Of a stretch of DNA of 22,727 nucleotides, positions 1-7,079 are shown in pieces. A program made the translations under genes and the position numbers. The DNA is from JAIOPA01 sp046076045. GTDB taxonomy: Bacteria; Eisenbacteria; RBG-16-71-46. The stretch lies in the NCBI GenBank assembly GCA_046076045.1, contig JBJTRI010000144.1:1-22727 (forward strand). Direction: 5' to 3'. How positions within the stretch are numbered: position 1 is the first letter of the stretch; every line of letters begins with the position of its first letter. The notes beneath the pieces are model-generated. The model ran no database searches, was not told where the DNA came from, and worked only from the letters and a program-made list of their open reading frames with translations.

Positions 1-334
1 GGATGGCGGGTCCCACCCCGAGCGTGGCGATGGCGTGGTAGTAGGTCACCTGCACCGCGGCCACACCGAGCGTGCCGAGCACGACGAGGTAACCGAGGTC
101 GGCGCGGTCCACGCGCAGCGCGTTGCGTTGCCGGAATCCCATCCACGCCAGCAACAACGCCACGGCGGTGAGGAGCCGCAACTCGACCGCGACGACGGGC
201 GACACGCCGTCATCGCGGAACATCGAACGCGCCAGCGTGGCGCTGGTGCCCCACGAGACGGTCGCGATGAAGACGAGCCACCGCCCGCGAGTCCGCTCAT
301 CGCGCGAGGATACGTGTGGGCTAGCTTCGGTCAC
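1..334 (-). CDS. EamA/DMT-family transporter, N-terminal part (runs off left edge)
   Basis: The minus strand reads an open frame of 111 codons that continues past the window edge, so only the N-terminus is visible. About 18 polar residues are followed by hydrophobic segments near residues 19-37, 46-66, 81-96 and 98-111. Short stretches such as VSWGTSATLARSMFR and VTYYHAIATLGVGPA match the TM1 and TM3-TM4 layout of EamA (drug/metabolite transporter) proteins, where one EamA repeat has five helices. The GTG at 334 is the only plausible start: an in-frame TGA lies about ten codons upstream and no ATG lies between. No strong Shine-Dalgarno sequence is seen. It follows the bactofilin gene on the same strand after about 94 bp and may be an independent gene. 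The substrate cannot be inferred. Confidence 0.72.
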   Translation of the reverse strand, partial: MTEASPHVSSRDERTRGRWLVFIATVSWGTSATLARSMFRDDGVSPVVAVELRLLTAVALLLAWMGFRQRNALRVDRADLGYLVVLGTLGVAAVQVTYYHAIATLGVGPAI

Positions 335-428
335 GAGGCCCCGGGTGCAGCGGATGCGCGATCATCGCGGCCTCGACGAGGCGAACGACCGCGCGAAGGC
401 GTGTGCCGAGGACGGGAACGCGGCGGGA

Positions 429-833
429 TCAACGACCACCGAAGTTGGTGCCGCCGATCTCCATGGACTCCGCACCGTTCTCGAGCATGGTGCAGCGACC
501 GGTGAAGTGGACACCGGTCTCCATCTGCACGTTCATCGCACTCAGGTCGCCCTCGACGCGCGCACCGGTGCGCATCTCGATGGTCCCGAGCGCGCGGATG
601 TTGCCGTACACGCGGCCCATGATGAGCGCCTCGCGCACCTCGACGTCGGCGCGCAGGACGCCGTGCTCGCCCACCTCGATGCGTTCGCAGTTGAGGATGT
701 CGCCCTCGAACTCGCCCTCGACGCGCAGCGTGCCCGTCACCATGATGGTGCCGCGGAACGACGAGTTCACACCGATGATGGTGTTCGCCTGCGGCGTCTC
801 CTCGGGCTGCTGCTGCGACCGGAACTTCAGCAT
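429..833 (-). CDS. Bactofilin-family cytoskeletal protein
   Basis: This 134-aa protein fits the bactofilin family (DUF583), whose members form non-nucleotide polymers at the membrane and act in cell shape, polarity or ParAB/chromosome anchoring. A short disordered N-terminus rich in Gln and Glu (residues 1-17) precedes a right-handed beta-helix core of repeating hydrophobic/Gly units (about residues 18-118, for example FRGTIMVTGTLRVEG, GRVYGNIRA and GARVEGDLSA). A short polar tail follows. The ATG has a clear GGAGGTGAG ribosome binding site three bases upstream. It starts 24 bp after the parB stop on the same strand, so it is probably the distal gene of the parAB transcript. Linkage of bactofilins to ParABS is known in some bacteria (for example Myxococcus); a functional link here is inference. 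Confidence 0.9.
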   Translation of the reverse strand: MLKFRSQQQPEETPQANTIIGVNSSFRGTIMVTGTLRVEGEFEGDILNCERIEVGEHGVLRADVEVREALIMGRVYGNIRALGTIEMRTGARVEGDLSAMNVQMETGVHFTGRCTMLENGAESMEIGGTNFGGR

Positions 834-857
834 GTGCTCACCTCCATGTGAGAACGA

Positions 858-1721
858 TCAGAGGACGCCCCAGGCCTCGAGCAACCGCTCGAGGTCCTCC
901 TGACTGTAGAACTCGAACTCCACCTTACCGCCCTTCCGACCCGGGATGATGCGCGCCTGGGTGGAGAAGTGCTGCTGGAGCTTGGTCTCCCACTCACCGA
1001 GACCCTCGAGCTTGTTGGTGCGCGGACGGGAGCCCGTGGTGCGCTGCTTGCGCTTCACGTAGGCCTCGGTGCGGCGCACCGAGAACCCTTTCGAAGTCAC
1101 ATAACGCGCTGCTATCAAACGCTCTCCGCTTCCTTCAAGCGAGAGAAGTGCGCGCGCGTGACCGGCCGACAGGGTTCCACGTGAAACCATGTCCATGACC
1201 TCGGGCGGCAGCGCGAGCAGGCGCAGCGAGTTGCTGATCGTCGCGCGCTGCTTGCCCACGCGCTCGGAGAGCTGCTCGTGCGTGAGGCCGACCTTCTCGA
1301 TGAGCGCCTGATAGGCCTTCGCCTCGTCGATGGGGTTCAGGTCCTCGCGCTGGATGTTCTCGATCAGCGCCAGCTCCATCATGGAGCGGTCGTCGTACTC
1401 CTTCACCAACACGGGGACCTTGGTAAGGCCCGCCATCTGGGATGCACGCAGTCGGCGCTCGCCGGCCACCAGCTGATAGTCGGCCGGGCCGACGCGGCGC
1501 ACGAGCAGTGGCTGGATGACGCCGCTCACCTTGATGGAGTCGGAGAGCTCCTGCAGCGCCGTCTCGTCGAAGCGAGTGCGCGGCTGGAAGGGGTTGGGCC
1601 CAATCTTGTCGATCTCGAGCTCGATCGCCCCGGCCTGCGGAGGCACACGGCCATCGACATCGGTCGGCGTCGCCGTCGAGATGAGCGCGCCGAGGCCGCG
1701 CCCGAGCACATTCCTAGTCAT
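858..1721 (-). CDS. parB: Chromosome partitioning protein ParB (CTPase, parS-binding)
   Basis: ParB loads on parS as a CTP-dependent DNA clamp and spreads to form the partition complex segregated by ParA. The 287-aa product begins MTRNVLGRGLGALI, the usual ParB N-terminus containing the ParA-stimulating basic segment. The ParB/Srx N-terminal domain (about residues 33-125) has the NPFQPR box and the GERRLRAS nucleotide-binding box. A helix-turn-helix follows (EQLSERVGKQRATISNSLRL, about residues 148-168), and the C-terminal dimerisation region ends the protein. The frame is open 20 codons further upstream, but that part lies inside parA. The chosen ATG at 1721 has GAGGGAG upstream and overlaps the parA stop by 8 bp, implying translational coupling. 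The gene itself carries a parS-like site at 1173-1188. Confidence 0.95.
   Translation of the reverse strand: MTRNVLGRGLGALISTATPTDVDGRVPPQAGAIELEIDKIGPNPFQPRTRFDETALQELSDSIKVSGVIQPLLVRRVGPADYQLVAGERRLRASQMAGLTKVPVLVKEYDDRSMMELALIENIQREDLNPIDEAKAYQALIEKVGLTHEQLSERVGKQRATISNSLRLLALPPEVMDMVSRGTLSAGHARALLSLEGSGERLIAARYVTSKGFSVRRTEAYVKRKQRTTGSRPRTNKLEGLGEWETKLQQHFSTQARIIPGRKGGKVEFEFYSQEDLERLLEAWGVL
1173..1188. promoter_or_regulatory. parS: parS centromere site inside parB
   Basis: The 16-mer reads GGTTCCACGTGAAACC. Its 14-base core GTTCCACGTGAAAC is an imperfect palindrome matching the bacterial parS consensus (TGTTNCACGTGAAACA) at every core position. It encodes the conserved VSRGT stretch of ParB around residue 178. 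In Bacillus subtilis a parS site with the same core lies inside the parB homologue spo0J, so an intragenic location is not unusual. Binding is inferred from sequence only. Confidence 0.8.
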
Positions 1722-2475
1722 GTTCGAGGAACTCCCTCGCCAGGTCACGGTAGCTGTCCGCGCCGGCGCAGTGGGGGTCATAGAGGACGATGGGCTTGCC
1801 GTGCGAGGGGGCCTCGCTCAACTTCACGTTCCGGGGGATGACCGTCTTGTAGACCCGGTCCGAGAACATCTTCCGCGCGTCGTCGGCGACGCTCTTGGAC
1901 AGCGTGACGCGCGAATCGTACATGGTGAGGAGCACCCCTTCGAGCCGAAGCTGCGGGTTGAGGTGCTCCTGGACGAGCAGGATGGCCTTCCAGATCTGCG
2001 ACAGGCCCTCGAGCGCGAGATACTCGCACTGGAGCGGGATGATCACCGAGTCGGCCGCGGTCAGCGAGTTGAGCGTCAGCAGGCCGAGCGACGGCGGACT
2101 GTCCACGAGGATGTAGTCGTACTCGTCCCGAACGGCCGCGAGCGCGCTCCGTAGCCGGGTCTCGCGGGCCATCAGTCCGACGAGCTCCACTTCGGCGCCC
2201 GAGAGGCGCTGCCCGGTAGGCAGCACATCCAATGTGGCCAGTGCGGTCGGGAGGATGGCGCTCTTGGCGTCGGAGTGTCCGATCAGCACCTCGTAGCTCG
2301 TCAGGCGCTGGTCGTTGCCATTGATCCCGAGCCCGCTGCTCATATTGCCCTGCGGGTCCATGTCCACCAACAGCACGCGACGGTTCTCCTGCGCGATGCA
2401 GGCACCGAGGTTGATGACCGTAGTGGTCTTGCCAACGCCGCCCTTCTGGCTGGCGACCGCGATGATGCGTCCCAT
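1714..2475 (-). CDS. parA: Chromosome partitioning ATPase ParA (Soj type)
   Basis: ParA is a Walker-type ATPase that binds nucleoid DNA as an ATP dimer and pulls ParB-parS complexes apart. The product is about 253 aa, typical of small chromosomal ParA/Soj proteins that lack an N-terminal DNA-binding domain. The deviant Walker A motif KGGVGKTT lies at residues 11-18, DMDPQGN (Walker A') near residue 40 and ILVDSPPS (Walker B) near residue 120. The ATG at 2475 gives the canonical MGRIIAVASQKGG start; an ATG at 2487 would add four residues (MSPG). The upstream open frame to 2658 runs through a parS-like site and is unlikely to be coding. The gene starts about 200 bp after rsmG and is coupled to parB by an 8-bp overlap. 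Confidence 0.95.
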   Translation of the reverse strand: MGRIIAVASQKGGVGKTTTVINLGACIAQENRRVLLVDMDPQGNMSSGLGINGNDQRLTSYEVLIGHSDAKSAILPTALATLDVLPTGQRLSGAEVELVGLMARETRLRSALAAVRDEYDYILVDSPPSLGLLTLNSLTAADSVIIPLQCEYLALEGLSQIWKAILLVQEHLNPQLRLEGVLLTMYDSRVTLSKSVADDARKMFSDRVYKTVIPRNVKLSEAPSHGKPIVLYDPHCAGADSYRDLAREFLEHD

Positions 2476-2635
2476 TCCTGGACTCATTCGGCCCGCGCGA
2501 TGGGGGCCGCTCCTTGAGGGGTCGGCGTGCGTGCGCCGGACCGATGATGGCAGGGGCGGGTCGGTTGGAGTCGACGACTTACCGCCAAGCTCGGGCCGGA
2601 AACTAACAAGTCGGCCCGCGTGACACAAGCCCCGA

Positions 2636-2651
2636 CGTTCCACGTGGAACA
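2636..2651. promoter_or_regulatory. parS: parS-like palindrome upstream of parA
   Basis: The sequence is CGTTCCACGTGGAACA. The inner 14 bases GTTCCACGTGGAAC form a perfect palindrome. The site keeps the CACGTG centre and flanking GTTC/GAAC of parS, with one core change (G for A) from the usual right half. It sits about 7 bp downstream of a possible -10 element (2658-2663) and about 160 bp before the parA ATG. ParB bound here could therefore also influence parAB transcription. Confidence 0.65.
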
Positions 2652-2657
2652 GGGCCA

Positions 2658-2663
2658 ATCATA
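2658..2663 (-). promoter_or_regulatory. Possible -10 element for parAB
   Basis: On the minus strand the hexamer TATGAT (5 of 6 to TATAAT) lies in the most AT-rich stretch between rsmG and parA. The predicted start point would fall almost on the parS palindrome. No convincing -35 hexamer is seen 16-18 bp upstream, where the sequence reads AGGAAA, so this call is tentative. Confidence 0.3.
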
Positions 2664-2677
2664 ATCTACTATCTACT

Positions 2678-3328
2678 TCATTTCCTTTTGAATACAAGGA
2701 TTGAGTTGGGCCCATTCCCGATCGGATGCACGACGGGCTCGGTCCACGCGTCGCGCCAGGCGCCGTCGGCGGCCAACTCATCGCTGGCCCCGCTGCCCTT
2801 CCACAGGATCGCGTGCCCACCGTGCTCGACGATGGCGGCTGCGAGCGCCAGCGTGGGCGCGGCCTTCATCGTGGCGCGCGAGGTGAAGCCATCGCAGCGC
2901 AGGGCATCGGCCGACTCGGGGATCAGCATCTCGAGCCGCCCCGTGAGCACCTCGACGTTGCCGGTACCGAGCTCCTGCACCGCCTTCCGCAGGAAGAGCG
3001 TCTTGTTACGACGGGACTCGACGAGCGTCCAGTGCTCCCCGACGCCCACCGCAGCGAGCGGCATGGCGGGGAACCCACCGCCCGTTCCGAAATCCACCAA
3101 TCGCTTGCAGCCCAATGTTTTGATGATTCCTATCCCAGCCAAGGACTCGGCGATGTGGCGGTCCACCAGACGGAGCTCGTCGTCGTGCGAGACGAGGTTC
3201 GAGACCCCCTGGTTCCAGCGCAGCAACTCGAGCCCGAAGCGCCGCAGCCGGTCGATCGCCATCTCGACCCCGACCGGCGCCTCGGCGAGCAGCGGCCGCA
3301 GCGACGCCCAGTCCATGCGCTCCAACAT
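2678..3328 (-). CDS. rsmG: 16S rRNA (guanine527-N7)-methyltransferase RsmG (GidB)
   Basis: RsmG methylates N7 of G527 in 16S rRNA using S-adenosylmethionine; its loss gives low-level streptomycin resistance in many bacteria. The 216-aa product has the family helix FGLELLRWNQGVSNLVS, the substrate-facing HIAESL segment and the SAM-binding loop LVDFGTGGGFPAMPLA. Next come LVESRRNKTLFLRKA and SRATMKA of the catalytic face, and it ends at ILVFKRK. The frame stays open to a GTG at 3634 that overlaps the mnmG stop as GTGA. However, the extra 102 residues are Arg/Gly-rich, and their third codon positions are only about two-thirds G/C by my reading, against nearly all within the core. The ATG at 3328 (GGAG just upstream) matches where the family domain begins. 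ATGs at 3316 and 3496 remain possible. Confidence 0.9.
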   Translation of the reverse strand: MLERMDWASLRPLLAEAPVGVEMAIDRLRRFGLELLRWNQGVSNLVSHDDELRLVDRHIAESLAGIGIIKTLGCKRLVDFGTGGGFPAMPLAAVGVGEHWTLVESRRNKTLFLRKAVQELGTGNVEVLTGRLEMLIPESADALRCDGFTSRATMKAAPTLALAAAIVEHGGHAILWKGSGASDELAADGAWRDAWTEPVVHPIGNGPNSILVFKRK

Positions 3329-3630
3329 GCGCTCCGACGGGGGATGGTGCGCCACGGGCCGCTCGGGCGACCGTCGCGGTGCTGCCGCGGACCGCTCACC
3401 GCGCCCTCGATCGTCGCGCCGCGGACCGGGCGCCGAACGCCCGCCCGCCCGCGCACCCGCACCTCGCGCCCCTCGATTCCCGTCCGGTCTGGCCATGACC
3501 GCACCATACCCGCTCGGGAAGGAGTGCGCGACCTCGCGCGCGCGATGCCGTCTCCCGCTGGCCACTCCACCGAAGAACGAGTGGCGAGTGCGGCACTGCG
3601 TCGCGACCGCCTCCCTCGGCGGTCCCGCCG

Positions 3631-5592
3631 TCACTCCGCGACGGCAGCCTCACCCGCAGGCGTGCGCTCACCGCGCACCCGGCGCGCGTGCACGAGCAGC
3701 ACCGCGACGTCGGACGGCGACACGCCGGCGATGCGCGATGCCATGCCCACCGTGGCGGGGCGCCAACGCAGCAACTTCTCGCGGGCCTCGTTCGAGAGTG
3801 CCGTCCACTCGCGATCCCAGAAGCCCTCGGGCAGGAGCACCTGCTCGAGTGCGCGCGCCGCGGCCGCGTGTCGCGCCTGTCGCTCGATGTAACCGCGATA
3901 GCGCACGCGCACCTCGAGCGGCGCCCACAGCTCGCGCGGCAGCGTGGTCTCCACGCCCAGACCCGCCAGGTCCTCGTAACGTCCCTCGGGCCGCGCGAGC
4001 CACTCCACCGCGCGCACGCTGCGCGTGCCCGTGGGCTGTGCCGGCACCGTCACGCTCACGCGCGCGAGCCGGCGCTCCTCGGCCTCGACCGCGGCCCACC
4101 GCTCGCGCGTGCGCTCCAACTGCGCGTCGTCGAGCAGCCCCAGCGCATGCCCGGTCCCGACCAGGCGTTCGTCGGCGTTGTCCGCACGCAACAACAGCCG
4201 GTGCTCGGCGGCCGAGGTGAACATGCGATACGGCTCGCGATGCTCGCGCGTCACGAGGTCGTCCACCAACACGCCGATGTACGCCTGGTCGCGACCCAAC
4301 ACGAACGCCGACTCGCCGCGCACGGCACGCGCCGCGTTCACGCCCGCGACGAAGCCCTGCGCCGCGGCCTCCTCGTAGCCCGACGTGCCGCAGATCTGCC
4401 CCGCCAACCACAGCCCCGGCGTGACCCGGCTCTGCAACGTGGCGTCGAGCTGGTGCGGCAGCACGAAGTCGTACTCCACCGCATAGCCGGGGCGCAGGAA
4501 CTCGGCGCGCTCCAGCCCGGCGATGGTGCGGATGAACTCGACCTGCACCTCCTCGGGCATGCTGGTCGAGACCCCGTTCACGTAGATCTCGTCCACGTCG
4601 CGGCCCTCGGGTTCGAGGAGCACGAGGTGCTGCGCGCGCTCGGGGAAACGGTTCACCTTGTCCTCGAGCGACGGGCAGTAGCGCGGACCGCTGCCGGTGA
4701 TCGCCCCCGAGTAGAGCGGCGAACGCGCGGTGTTGCGACGGATCACCTCGTGCGTGCGCTCGTTCGTCTGCGTGGTCCAGCACGACACCTGCTCGACGGC
4801 GAGCGGCCCGCTCCAGTGCGAGAACGGCTCGGGCGGGTCGTCGCCGGGCGCGATCCGCAGCGCGGCGAAGTCCACGCTGGCGCGGTGCAGACGCGGGGGC
4901 GTACCGGTCTTGAGCCGCCCGCGCTCGAAACCCAACTCGCCCAGACAGTCGCTGAGCGCCTGCGCGGCGTGCTCGCCCAACCGTCCACCGGCCAAGCGCC
5001 GCTCGCCGATGTGCAGCACGCCGTTGAGGAACGTGCCGGGCGTGATCACGACCGCACGCGACTCCAACACGCGTCCGTCGGTCAGCTCCACGCCCGCCGC
5101 TCGCCCCGCCACGACGCGCACGCGACGCACCACACCCTCGACGAACGCCAGTTCGGGACGCGCCCCGAGCAGGCCCAGCATGACGCTCGAGTAGCGCGCC
5201 TTGTCGCACTGCGCGCGCGGCGACCACACCGCGGGGCCGCGCCCGCGATTGAGCATCTTGAACTGGATCCCCGCGCGGTCGGTGACCATCCCCATCACGC
5301 CACCCAACGCATCGAGCTCGCGCACCATGTGGCCCTTGGCGACCCCACCGATGGCGGGGTTGCACGACATCTTCGCGGTGTCGGTGACGCGCACCGTGAC
5401 GAGCGCCGTGGCAAGGCCCATGCGCGCGCAGGCGTGCGCGGCCTCGCAGCCGGCATGTCCGGCACCCACCACGACCACGTCGAAGCGCCCGGCGCGCGTC
5501 GCGGCCCCGAGCGCCGAGGCGGGCAGGGCGCCCTCGGGGGCTCCGGGCGAGGGCGCGTAGTGCGCCGCGGACTCCTCGGGAGGGCGCGTCAC
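3631..5592 (-). CDS. mnmG: tRNA uridine-5-carboxymethylaminomethyl(34) synthesis enzyme MnmG (GidA)
   Basis: MnmG is the FAD- and NADH-dependent partner of MnmE in making cmnm5U at wobble position 34 of certain tRNAs. The 653-aa product carries the dinucleotide-binding GAGHAGCEAA (residues 43-52), KMSCNPAIGGVAKG, RAQCDKARYS and GTFLNGVLHIGERR. It also has YCPSLEDKVNRFPE, the NGVSTSMPEEVQ signature and the C-terminal tRNA/MnmE-interacting domain (RPATVGMASRIAGVSPSDV). The GTG start at 5592 overlaps the mnmE stop as GTGA. The roughly 33-residue N-terminal extension before the FAD fold is kept because its codons have the same G/C third-position bias as the rest. It is part of the mnmE-mnmG-rsmG-parAB cluster common near bacterial origins. 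Confidence 0.95.
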   Translation of the reverse strand: MTRPPEESAAHYAPSPGAPEGALPASALGAATRAGRFDVVVVGAGHAGCEAAHACARMGLATALVTVRVTDTAKMSCNPAIGGVAKGHMVRELDALGGVMGMVTDRAGIQFKMLNRGRGPAVWSPRAQCDKARYSSVMLGLLGARPELAFVEGVVRRVRVVAGRAAGVELTDGRVLESRAVVITPGTFLNGVLHIGERRLAGGRLGEHAAQALSDCLGELGFERGRLKTGTPPRLHRASVDFAALRIAPGDDPPEPFSHWSGPLAVEQVSCWTTQTNERTHEVIRRNTARSPLYSGAITGSGPRYCPSLEDKVNRFPERAQHLVLLEPEGRDVDEIYVNGVSTSMPEEVQVEFIRTIAGLERAEFLRPGYAVEYDFVLPHQLDATLQSRVTPGLWLAGQICGTSGYEEAAAQGFVAGVNAARAVRGESAFVLGRDQAYIGVLVDDLVTREHREPYRMFTSAAEHRLLLRADNADERLVGTGHALGLLDDAQLERTRERWAAVEAEERRLARVSVTVPAQPTGTRSVRAVEWLARPEGRYEDLAGLGVETTLPRELWAPLEVRVRYRGYIERQARHAAAARALEQVLLPEGFWDREWTALSNEAREKLLRWRPATVGMASRIAGVSPSDVAVLLVHARRVRGERTPAGEAAVAE

Positions 5593-6974
5593 TTACCGAT
5601 GCAGAAGCGCGAGAACACGCGCTCCAGCAGGTCCTCGCTCGCGTCGCGCCCGGTGACCTCCCCGAGTGCGGCCAGGGCCTCGCGCAACTCCAACGCCACG
5701 ATCTCGCCCGGCGCACCCTCGGCTGCCACCACCGCCGCGCGACCCAGCGCGGCCCGGGCGCGTTCGAGCGCATCGGTGTGACGCGGGTTCGAGACCGCGC
5801 CCGCCAACCCGCCCACGCGCTCCGCACCGAGCACGTTCGCGAGCGCGTAGCGCAGGGCGTCGAGCCCCTCGCCCGTCGTGCTCGAGACGCGCACCACCGG
5901 AGCGTTCGCCCCCAACACCGGCACGAACGACTCGGGTGTGACCACGGCGGCGAGATCGCACTTCGACAACGCCACCACGACGCGCCGCCCGCTCAGCCCC
6001 GAGGCGAGCAGTCCACCGTCGTCGGCGAGCGGACGCGAACCGTCCACGACCCACAGCACCACGGCCGCGTCCTCGAGTGCGGCCAACGCGCGCGCCACAC
6101 CCATGGCCTCGACGGGATTCGTCGCCAGACGAACGCCCGCGGTGTCCGACAAGGTCACCGGCACGCCGGCCACCTCGATGCGCTCGCTCACGCGATCGCG
6201 CGTCGTGCCCGGTTCGTCGGTCACGATGGCGCGGTCCTCGCCGAGCAGCGCGTTGAACAACGACGACTTGCCCGCATTGGGCTGGCCCACCAAGGGTACG
6301 CGCACGCCCTCGCGCACCGCCCGCGCCCACGGTGCGCCCGCGAGCATCGCGTCGAGTTCGCGTGCGACCTCGGCGACCGCCTCGCGCACGTGCGGGGGCG
6401 TCTCGACCCCGCCCACGTCCTCGGCGAAGTCCACGCGCGCCTCGACCTCGGCTGCCGCGTCGGCGACGCGGGTCTCGAGCGCGCCGACGCGCCGCGACAG
6501 CGCACCGGCCAACTGCGCCAGCGCCAGGTCGCTCGCGCTCTCGGTCTCGGCGCGCACCAGGTCGGCCACGGCCTCGGCCTGCGCCAGGTCCAAGCGACCG
6601 GCGAGGAACGCCCGCAGGGTGAACTCGCCCGGACCCGCGAGCCGCGCACCGGCGGCGAGCATTGCGGCGAGCACGCGACGCGCGGGCACCGGCCCGCCGT
6701 GACACGAGAACTCGACCACGTCCTCGCCCGTGTACGAGCGCGGGGCGCGGAACACGCCCGCGACCACCTCGTCCACGCGCAGGCCGTCGCGCGCCTCGTC
6801 CACCGCCCAGCCGTGGTGCAGCGTGTGACCGGCCACGCCGACGAGCGGGTGCGAACCGCGGAAGACGTGATCGGCCACACCCAGCGCGGCGGGACCGCTC
6901 ACGCGCACGACCGCCAACCCGGCGGGGCCGGGGGCGGTGGCGATGGCGGCGATGGTGTCGTCGAGTGCCTGCAC
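5589..6974 (-). CDS. mnmE: tRNA modification GTPase MnmE (TrmE)
   Basis: MnmE is the K+-activated, dimerising GTPase that works with MnmG on tRNA U34. The 461-aa product has an N-terminal folate-binding domain (DDTIAAIATAPG onward), a helical domain, and an inserted G domain. G-domain motifs are G1 GQPNAGKSS (230-238), G2 TTRD (257-260) and G3 DTAG (277-280). At G4 it reads SKCD (337-340), where NKxD is normal. The C-terminus is FCIGK, the conserved C-x-G-K formyl-folate/catalytic motif. The GTG at 6974 is chosen because AGAGG lies five bases upstream and the family begins at this point. The longer frame to a GTG at 7031 would start inside the hairpin at 7029-7062. The stop overlaps mnmG as GTGA. 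Confidence 0.93.
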   Translation of the reverse strand: MQALDDTIAAIATAPGPAGLAVVRVSGPAALGVADHVFRGSHPLVGVAGHTLHHGWAVDEARDGLRVDEVVAGVFRAPRSYTGEDVVEFSCHGGPVPARRVLAAMLAAGARLAGPGEFTLRAFLAGRLDLAQAEAVADLVRAETESASDLALAQLAGALSRRVGALETRVADAAAEVEARVDFAEDVGGVETPPHVREAVAEVARELDAMLAGAPWARAVREGVRVPLVGQPNAGKSSLFNALLGEDRAIVTDEPGTTRDRVSERIEVAGVPVTLSDTAGVRLATNPVEAMGVARALAALEDAAVVLWVVDGSRPLADDGGLLASGLSGRRVVVALSKCDLAAVVTPESFVPVLGANAPVVRVSSTTGEGLDALRYALANVLGAERVGGLAGAVSNPRHTDALERARAALGRAAVVAAEGAPGEIVALELREALAALGEVTGRDASEDLLERVFSRFCIGK

Positions 6975-7028
6975 GCGAACCTCTGCGAGGGGCCGGGACT
7001 GCACGACCGGGCGGACGGCGGGAAACGA

Positions 7029-7062
7029 CACGCCCGGCTCACATGAACGCGAGCCGGGCGTG
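7029..7062 (-). terminator. 12-bp hairpin between jag and mnmE (terminator or attenuator)
   Basis: CACGCCCGGCTC and GAGCCGGGCGTG form a perfect 12-bp stem around a 10-base loop. The stem begins 17 bp after the jag stop on the same strand. On the minus strand it is followed by TCGTTTCCC rather than a full T-tract, so it may be a weak or Rho-assisted terminator, an attenuator, or an RNA processing/stability element that separates jag from mnmE expression. Confidence 0.6.
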
Positions 7063-7079
7063 GAGGGTGCGGGGAGCGC

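Noticed and set aside
5780..5800. GGGTTCGAGACC resembling a tRNA T-loop, and a similar GGTTCGAGACC near 3195
   Set aside because: Both lie inside conserved coding sequence (mnmE, rsmG) and no acceptor or anticodon stems surround them.
3668..5827. A 719-codon minus-strand frame overlapping mnmG in another phase
   Set aside because: The composition is almost all Arg/Ala/Gly and mnmG is unambiguous in the neighbouring frame.
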